64,000 nucleotides of DNA from Sipunculus nudus (Eukaryota; Annelida; Sipuncula; Golfingiida; Sipunculidae). The notes beneath the pieces are model-generated. The model saw only the letters and a program-made list of their open reading frames with translations. It was not told where the DNA came from and did not search any database. Shown one piece after another: positions 52,670 through 64,000 of this stretch. How positions within the stretch are numbered: position 1 is the stretch's first letter; each line of letters starts with the position of its first letter. The stretch lies in contig CM049310.1 in assembly GCA_026874595.1 (NCBI GenBank), forward strand, positions 15,850,058-15,914,057, read 5' to 3'. A program made the translations under genes and the position numbers.

Positions 52670-54556
52670 AAAAACAAGGGACCTATGGGTCACTGTGCTC
52701 AGCTGACGTTAACCTTGAAGGTAAAAATCTAAAATAAATATCTAATGGAGATAAAGTGTAAGAGGAAGAGGTAATAAAGGCCATGGTTGGTTTATATGAT
52801 TGGTTTGTATTGATGAGCAAGAAATTGTTGCAAAATATATTTTGTGACCTGACCATGTGTTTCCTAATGTTAAAACTAAAGCATGTGAGCAGTTTGTGAA
52901 CAAATGATCTGTACTATTACCATGATCATTAGTTGGTTTTTCAATTAACTGTTGACATTTCAGTAGTTAACACATTTGTTCAATTGAATCTATTTTTTTG
53001 TATAATATATATTATTAAATATATATGTATTTTTTTATGAAATGTATACAGTTAAAATATAGCTAATTAACAACATAAAACAGGGCAAACAAAGCCTGAT
53101 CTCAAATTCTGCTGAGGCAGGAAAATAATGAACAAATGTTTGTATTAAATCCTGATTTTTTTATCACATCAATTATTTTCTAATTTAAGTTTATATTTCT
53201 ATACATTTCCAATTTAACATATATATCTGAATATAAAAGTTGATTCATTATTCTCAATTGCATCATCATAAATCTCAATCTTGTCAGATAACACCACATC
53301 ATGCATACAAATGTTTATTTATTTTTTACCACAAAAATATTTCTTTTAAATTTGCAAAAAAATAAATATCTAAAAATAATACTTGATTTAGATTTCACAA
53401 TTTTTAATTGTGTCTTTATTTATCCATAATGTGCTTCATATTTTATAATAATTAAGTATACTGATGGGTTCATTTATATTTGTTAAAATCATTTAAAAGA
53501 AAATTGAATGCTACATTACACAACATTGCATCTTCTGGATTACACCTTGAATTATTTTTTCAAGGAAAGTTTTTGCATATCGGAGTGGAAACAGCATTAC
53601 AATTAAGGAGATACAGTGAAAACAATAACAATTACTGCATAACACTTGGTGGGTTGGGTTTGCGGGGGGGGGGTGATTGGGGTGGTGATATGAGAATAAC
53701 TGTACACCTGTCACAGCAGGGGATCTCCCCCAGTGACTGTAACAAATCAGAAACCCTGGCATAGCTGACTTCCAGTGACCTGGAGTGGGACCCTGCATCT
53801 GTAATCAAAGCAAATGACTACAGAAAAAAAAATCAATAACTAGCTTAATTTTCAAGCTTTTATTTTCAAATTTCAGATTTAGACAAACTAAATATCTATG
53901 TTTACATGCTGTGAAAATTAAATCAATGGTGCTTACAGGAAAAAAAGTGCCATGGTCAAAGTTGGGCAAAATTTAAGGTACTGATTTTTTTTTATGCTAA
54001 TAACTTAAAAAATTTACAAAATTCAGATCTAATTTTGGGTAAACAATTGAATCTTAATTAAACATAGTTATATACTTGAGAAAATAGACTCTAGTTTCAA
54101 AATTTTTCATGTTAAGTGAGTTATTATTTTTCCTGATTTTTTACAAAGTCCATTATGTTTGGGCCCATAACTTAAAGAATTTATACTTTACAGACTTAAT
54201 TTCTGGCATGTACATAGGAACTATATAGAGGAATATTTATGGTAAATATGATGAAAAACAGATGAGTGGTTTTTATATTAGGCAGTCCTGAAGTGTGAAA
54301 ATAGGATTTTAATAAAAAATTGAGGTTTTTCCTTAATTTCTCAAAGGAACGAAGTCGCAAAGACCCAGTTTTCGGCTTGGTAGGAGATCTTGGGGACATC
54401 TAATATTATGCTGAATTTTGGATTCCTAGGTCTTACGGTTTCAAAACGTGCCTGTCTTACGGACGGACGGACGGACAGACGGACGGACAGACGGACGGAC
54501 GACGGACAATGGACCACGACTATAGCTCAGATGACTTATAGTCAGCTGAGCTAAAA
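52670..54556. mobile_element. Non-autonomous element, copy 1, bounded by inverted GCTCAGCTGAC
   Basis: Starts with AAGGGACCTATGGGTCACTG and GCTCAGCTGAC (52697-52707) and ends with the exact inversion GTCAGCTGAGC (54541-54551) before AAAAA. The right third contains CTTAATTTCTGGCATGTACA, GGAACGAAGTC, TTTTCGGY and a GGAC/GGACAGAC run, collinear with copy 2. The 94-codon ORF at 53480-53764 lacks any motif. Confidence 0.7.
54448..54512. repeat. (GGAC)n microsatellite inside copy 1
   Basis: GGAC and GGACAGAC units just before the GGACCACGACTATAGCTCAG tail; copy 2 has a shorter version at 58603-58625. Confidence 0.92.
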
Positions 54557-55328
54557 ACCTAGCAGTAGAAGACTATTGCAGCCCTCAGTTAGATAGGTTA
54601 CTTGGCCAAAAGACCAAATTCAGCTTTCTATGACTCAATCGATTCTTGTACAATAGACAGATAATCCTTTCCTCGGACAATACTTGAGAACAAGGGACCC
54701 ATGGGTCACGGCGCTCAGCTGATTGTGATTGGACCATAAATGTTTCTCCATTGTGATACTATATCGAGTCGACAAAGCTTATGAATATTATGGACATGTT
54801 GGGCTATTATAAAGGAATGTAATGTAATATGTGAGTAAATAATGAATGAAATAACCTGACTGATGGATTAATAGAGTTAAATATAGTGGTTTATTTTTTA
54901 TTTATTTAGGAGGGGTTGAAAATTGCGATATATCTGAGCAATTATGAATGCAATGACAGCAGTAATAAGCAGTAGTAGAATGATAAAATAGTAGAATGAT
55001 GGAAGTCTGCAAGATTTCAATTTGACAGATATGATGTTATGATTCACTATGCTGATGAGGGGATTTATGAATTTGTTACTGTATGACACAATATCTCTTC
55101 AGTCTTGACAATGTACATTATTGTGATGCCCACTATGTCTACATATTACACAATATTGACATAATTTCTGGCATGTACATAGGTACCTATGGACGAATAG
55201 TTATACAAAATATTAAAGTATGAATATATCTGATTCATCTTGTTCTTGTTTACTGAGGCTGCTATTGGGATGGGGCTCAGAGAAGGGAACAGTGAGGGCA
55301 GCACGAAGGTGGTTGTAGAGAGAAAAGG

Positions 55329-55336
<8 letters not shown>

Positions 55337-55386
<50 letters not shown>

Positions 55387-55392
55387 GAGAGG
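55337..55392. repeat. (GA)n microsatellite
   Basis: About 55 bp of GA with a few AA interruptions; ORFs reading LSLSLS on the minus strand are artefacts of it. Confidence 0.95.
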
Positions 55393-56092
55393 GGATGGAG
55401 CATTCAATAGTACTTACACACCGGGAAGGTTAAATTCAAAAATATTATGAAAAGCAGATTAAGTCTGATAGGAAAAGGCAATCTTGGCCATTGTTGGTTG
55501 ATATGATTGAAGAAATTGTTGCAAATAATATTTTGAGATCTGACCATGTGTTTCCATTGGTTACCTTTTTGAAAAGCTGTTGACAGTTCAACAGTTAACA
55601 GATTTGTTTAATGAGATCCAATTATTCTAATAAACCTATTTTTTATTTTATCATATGTATACAGTAACCATAAAGTCCCCACTTAACAGGTGGAAGGATT
55701 GACGGGGGAAGGGGGTTATGATGGGAGTTAAAACGCCTCAGTCTTTCTGTATCTATTATCTTTAATTATTAAATTTTATGGAAAAGCAATAGAACTATTG
55801 TTCACAGTTTCAAAGAGCAAGGACTCTATGGGGTGGGGGAAGGGGTTGGTGGGAGTTACAGCACCCTTGCATATTCATACAGGATATTAAATTGAATTCA
55901 AGTGCTTACAGAGAAAAATGTTTATTCATAGTTACTAAATATATAAGCAGGCAGAAAGGTGGAGAAACAAAGCAAATCATTTTTATTCCCATTCTACTGA
56001 GCCAGGAAAAATTAACAATATTTGCCTTTATTCCTTTTTTTCAATACATCATTTTTTCCAGGTTTAAAAATGTAACTACACATTTACAGTAT

Positions 56093-56096
<4 letters not shown>

Positions 56097-56142
<46 letters not shown>
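56097..56142. repeat. (AT)n microsatellite
   Basis: About 46 bp of AT. Confidence 0.95.
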
Positions 56143-56146
<4 letters not shown>

Positions 56147-56263
56147 TATTTCAGTTGATTCACATTTCTAAATTGCTTCAACATTCATAGCTAATTAATC
56201 TGGTTTATAGTACCTGTCAACAGAATGGGGTGCAGGGAGAATGGGAGGCTTAGGGGTAAGAGA

Positions 56264-56354
56264 GAATGAGAGAGAGAGAGAGCAAGAGAGAGTGAGCTGT
56301 CATGGAGAGGGAGAGAGAAAGAGAGAGCAAGAGAGAGAGAGAGAGAGAGAGAGA
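56264..56354. repeat. Interrupted (GA)n microsatellite
   Basis: GA tracts separated by GAGCAAGAGAGAGTGAGC-like breaks. Confidence 0.9.
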
Positions 56355-58672
56355 GGCTCTCTGGTAATTACTTCCTGACCCAGCCTGACCCAGACAATCA
56401 CATAGGCAGTGGCTAGGTCAGAAGTTGAACCGGTTATGTAATACTGCCCAAGCACACATTTCACTGACTGGATGAAAACAATCAAGGCATGGTGCTTGAA
56501 AACTTGAATGACATCTACAGTTTTTGATCAATTGGTTTCAAATTTCAGATTTTAACAGATGAAATGCTTATGTATACATGCTGTGAAAATTAAATCCACA
56601 GCACTAACACTAGTAACAGGAAATAAATGTCCACTATAAGTCATGTTAATTATCATGCATGCTTTTTACAAAGGAGTTAACTGTTATTCAATAATTTCAG
56701 GTTGCCCATAGCCAAAAGTACCACAAGCACAAATGATATGAGAGTTAAACTATTCATTAAATGATGAAATAAAATTATAAAATATATTCATGAATGCATT
56801 AATGCACTCAAATTCTTTCTTTTTACCTGTATTAGTATTTGTATTAATTTTCATTATTGAACTATTGAATTTTTTAAATCATTTGAATACAATTATTAAG
56901 TATTCTCTCAAGCTCTCATATTTATTCAGTTTCAGTCGAATGAAACTGTTAAGAATCCAGAATACACAAATTTCACAAATTTAAATAATGATTGTAACTA
57001 CCTGGTTTTATTGCTTTAATTTATAAAAAAAAAATATTATATTCACTTTTGAATACTTTCACATCACTGTCAAGACACTTATGACAATTATTAACATTAT
57101 AGACATCATAATGAGAACTTGTCTTTAAGACCTGATTTTTTTTATCACATTTTAAAAAATTTATTTTTTTTTTTATTTGTATCAGAAAAAAAAGAAAATA
57201 ATCTCTACTACGAAACTAATACATGTGTTAAAAATAACCCAAGGATCAAAACAAACCAATATATTATACAAAGAGCAAACTGGAGTTGGGAATGTTTAAT
57301 TTTATTAACTGAAATAAAGTTATCAGAAATATAATATTTGATTATTTACCCAGTATCATGTAAAGCTGATACAGCCATGAGTCTGAATGTTATTATTCAA
57401 ACATATTGACATCTTTAATGAGCACTTGTCTGAGTATTTTTTTTTTAATTTTTGACATATTTTTAATAAAAAAAAACAACAAATTAAACACCTGGAAAAG
57501 ACCTGGAAATTTAGAATATTTAATATGATCAAATGCATCCTTGTTTATCATTAACTTGCTTCACATAATCCCTTATAGTAAACAACAATTTTATTAATTT
57601 TTAATTTTTATTATTGAAATTAAAAAATACCCAATGGTGACTGCATGGTGTCATTTGAAATACATTTTCAGCAATCCATAAAAGATCCATAAAACATCAG
57701 TAATTGCAAGGTCCCTGTTACTCATTAACCATAAAATTTATTTTTCTTAAAGTTGTTATTGTAAACCAATATTTTCTTTTAAATTATTGTTTATTGTTAT
57801 GTTTTCAGCCAAAAAAAATTACAAGAGGAGGGGTTTGAATAGCTATATCCAGCTGAGGCCACCCAAGTGCTGGCTGGCTGCAGTATATGCCTCGCTTCAA
57901 GCATGAAAGGTCAATATGGGGACATATAGAGGGGCTTCAGTACAGCCTAGGTGTGACATGGTCTCATAAAAAATGTAATAATAGCTACAGTTTTTGGTCA
58001 ATTCCTTTCAAATTTCAGAATTTAGAAGCTGAAATCCTTACGTGTGCATGATATGAAAATTAAACCAACAGTACTTACAGGAAAAAAACGTGCCATGCCC
58101 AAATTTGGGCAAAATTTTAGGTACTGATTTCATATTTATGCGTATAACTTATAAAATTTGAAAAATTCAGATCTAATTTTCTGTATACAATTAAATCCTG
58201 ATTAAATGGAGTTATATCCCTGAAAAGAAGTCTCTAGCTTCAGGTATTCTTATGTTAAGTGAGTTAATATATTTCCTGATTTTTTATGAGGTGCATTATG
58301 TTCCGGCCCATAACTTCAACAATTTATGCAATACTGACCTAATATTTGGTATGTACATAGAAAATGTATGGAAGAATATGCATATTCACTATGATCAAAA
58401 TCAGATCAGTGGTTTTGATATTAGGCAGTCTTATAGTGTAACAATGGTTTTTTTAAGGAAAATGGAGGTTTTGCCTTAATATCTCGAAGGAACGAAGTCC
58501 TAATGACCCAATTTTCGGTATGATAGGAGATTTTGGGGACATCTAACTGTATGCCGAATTTCGGATTCGTAGGTCTAACGGTTTAAAAACGTGCCAGTTT
58601 AACGGACAGACGGACGGACGGACAAAGGACCACGGATATAGCTCAGATGACTTATAGTCAGCTGAGCTAAAA

Positions 58673-60419
58673 ATTAAAACCATTCAGCTTGACTGACAGT
58701 TTCATCCTAAAACATCTTTCATGTAGAAGCTGAAAGAGGATAAAATTACTAGGTTTTTGTCCGTAAAAAACAAGCCGATGTAGATGGCACCACAAAACAC
58801 TCAATTTCAAACGGGTCATGTGATCAACATTTGCACAAAATTTAGTATGCTTACTTGGCCAAATGACTAAGTTCAAATTCCTGTAACTCGGCCAAAATTT
58901 ATCAAATCCAAACCATTTGAATAAAAAAAAAACTTGAGAGAGCTCATCTCTGGAATCATTTCTGTAGAATAGTGAACAATTTAGCTGAATATTTTTGGTG
59001 AAAAAGATTTTCAAAGGCTTCGAGCTTTTTCCATGAAAAATCTAAGTCTCTGCAAGTGGTGCAACAAAAAGCTCAAACATAATTTGACACGACTGATTTT
59101 TCCATAAACTTTGAGGCTATCTCCTGCTGTTCCTGAAAAATTTTAGGTTTATAAACAGATGACAAATGATCCCCGTTCCTTTTTTTAAGGAAATATAGTG
59201 TCAGCGAGAGCCCTGTTTACACATTCATAAATGCCAGGTAATCACTGCTACCTGTAAAACTGGTATTTAAAGCTTGCTCAATTGAAACTGAAGGACTTTA
59301 TATTGACCTCTTGTAATTTTTCTAAATAAAAAAGTAATTGTATACTAAAAATTGTGACGTTTCCCTTGCTTGGAACTGTCAATTGTTTAAGGTCTTGCGA
59401 GACCTTGAAGAGATTTACAGAATGGAAGTGGGCCATCTCAGTGGGGTGAAAAGACATCACACAGGTATTCAGAGAATACTAGCCCTGAACAGGGTCAAGG
59501 GAAAAAAAGGGCTTCTAAAACATATACACACAGACTGATCAGACCTGCAGAGTTAGCAAAATGGAACTAATTTGTTCTTAATATATTTATTCATATATAT
59601 GTCTGTCTATATACAAGTGAGACCAGATATCAAATTTCATTTTTCTATTTTTACTGTCAGATGCAGGTGTATGGAGGACTTCTTATTTTTCATGTTTTAC
59701 AGATATAAAATACAAACACAAGCTGAAGAACTTTAATGAAGGTACCAATGCTCCTCTAATAATTCTGCTTATTTCATAAAATCTTGAAATATGATCTCTG
59801 TTGATAATTTTAAGATGTGTAAACATAATGAGTGATGCAAACACATTAATACGCCAAAGAGGAAGTCAAAATATGGCACAAAATCTTTAAAATATTTTTT
59901 TTAAATGTCATGGCCAGAATCATTTGTAAAGAAACCAGTATTAAAATAATTGATCAAAACCAGGTAATCTAAGGTTATTGTTACTGGTTTCTTTTTATAT
60001 ACACATATGTACAAAGTTTCATAGGAAAAGTCTTAGAGAGTTTCAGGTAAATATATGCAGCTGTACAAATGCCTATGACTTGATTTTGCAAAGGCTTAAC
60101 CAGTACCTATTAATTAAAATGGTACATCAAATTTTACACATGAACCTGCTATTGAATTTCATATTTATGGAAATGCAAATAAAAATCTGCTTTTACAGTT
60201 TTAAACAAGAAGAAATGACAAATATTTCAAATGAATTATGTCATCTGAAGGCTTCATCTTATGTCTTACTTTACAACTTATAACGCCAACAGCACAAGAA
60301 GCCTGCATCGCAGGTTTTCAAAAATTTTTTAAACATTTGGCAAAGGGAGGATTTCAAAATAGAACTTGTGATACATTAGTTTGAACACATTTGTAGCGAG
60401 GTTTCCAACAGATTCAATG
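58673..60419. other. MCM3: MCM3 downstream region
   Basis: The part next to 60419 should be the MCM3 3' UTR, transcribed leftward. A hairpin AAGGTCT-TGCG-AGACCTT lies at 59389-59406. No other gene was recognised, and ORFs of 60-115 codons on either strand lack motifs. Confidence 0.5.
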
Positions 60420-63819
<3,400 letters not shown>

Positions 63820-64000
63820 TCAGACATTTAATAAGAAAATCAGACAGTTTCCCTCAAGCAATTAAATCTTTCCTCAATGGAAGGAAAAAGAAATGCATAT
63901 ATAACTGATCTAGAAAACATCCGTTCCAGACAAGTTCATTCCTCAATAATTAAAGATAAATTAATTTTATAAAGTTTGAGATCAGTTAATCTTATAATGA

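Larger units (their letters stand above)
54688..58672. mobile_element. Related element, copy 2, longer and composite
   Basis: Begins AAGGGACCCATGGGTCACGG and GCTCAGCTGA (54713-54722) and ends GTCAGCTGAGC (58657-58667) then AAAAATT. Its last 700 bp (57960-58670) is a diverged direct repeat of 53850-54556. The segment CTACAGTTTTTGATCAATTG...TTTCAAATTTCAGA occurs twice inside it, at 56514 and 57981, so it probably contains a nested or duplicated copy. GA microsatellites (55337-55392, 56264-56354) and an AT run (56097-56142) lie within. No coding capacity was recognised. Confidence 0.62.

Noticed and set aside
54520-54551. tRNA A-box-like ATAGCTCAGATGAC near the ends of the GCTCAGCTGAC elements
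   Set aside because: There is no B box or cloverleaf. The sequence is part of the element's inverted terminal region.
55146-55407. LSLSLS-rich ORFs, and similar YIYIYI or CVCVCV ORFs at AT, AC and GA tracts
   Set aside because: They are translations of microsatellites.

Overview
The window is eukaryotic and looks like an invertebrate animal genome, most probably a bivalve mollusc. It is AT-rich, has long introns and intergenic DNA, contains many AT, GA and AC microsatellites, and holds only one clear protein-coding gene. The bivalve guess rests on the style of the repeats: GGAC-rich elements ending in an inverted GCTCAGCTGAC, elements with central satellites, and short pogo-like MITEs. It also rests on an animal-type MCM3 gene. 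I cannot name the species, and the phylum-level call is inference.

The gene is at the right edge. The last five exons of MCM3, a subunit of the replicative helicase, lie on the minus strand from 63792 down to the stop codon at 60420. All four introns are GT-AG, the phases join, and together they give the last 220 residues: sensor-2/AAA-lid helices, charged linker, and C-terminal winged-helix domain. The 5' part of the gene lies beyond position 64000. One MCM3 intron carries a 188-bp MITE.

The remaining 60 kb is gene-poor and shaped by repeats. From left to right it contains a 43-bp tandem repeat (1.9-2.2 kb), a decayed LINE reverse transcriptase fragment with its poly(A) tail (9.4-9.96 kb, minus), a third copy of the repeat that forms the large palindrome (11.6 kb), two related 177/178-bp MITEs (13.4 and 23.3 kb), and a hAT-like end (18.7 kb). 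It continues with a promoter-like CCAAT/CRE/AP-1 cluster (22.75-22.93 kb), a hierarchical 110-bp minisatellite (26.9-27.9 kb), a 5-kb array of a 22-bp satellite with a 1341-bp higher-order period (35.5-40.5 kb), a tRNA-derived SINE remnant (42.2 kb), and a 418-bp element with 80-bp terminal inverted repeats (43.7-44.1 kb).

The most structured part is 44.5-58.7 kb. A palindrome of about 3.3 kb has 1.2-kb arms, each carrying a 21-bp array that is itself almost self-complementary. It is followed by a degenerate tandem repeat carrying perfect AGGTCAnnnTGACCT nuclear-receptor palindromes. Next comes a TIR-bounded element filled with a dimeric 275-bp satellite carrying GGTGGCGCCACC, then three perfect NFI-type palindromes at 40-42 bp spacing, then two direct copies of an element bounded by GCTCAGCTGAC.

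I saw no tRNA, rRNA or CRISPR feature I would defend, and no intact transposase or polymerase gene. Most ORFs of 60-140 codons here run through microsatellites or repeats and are not supported as genes.
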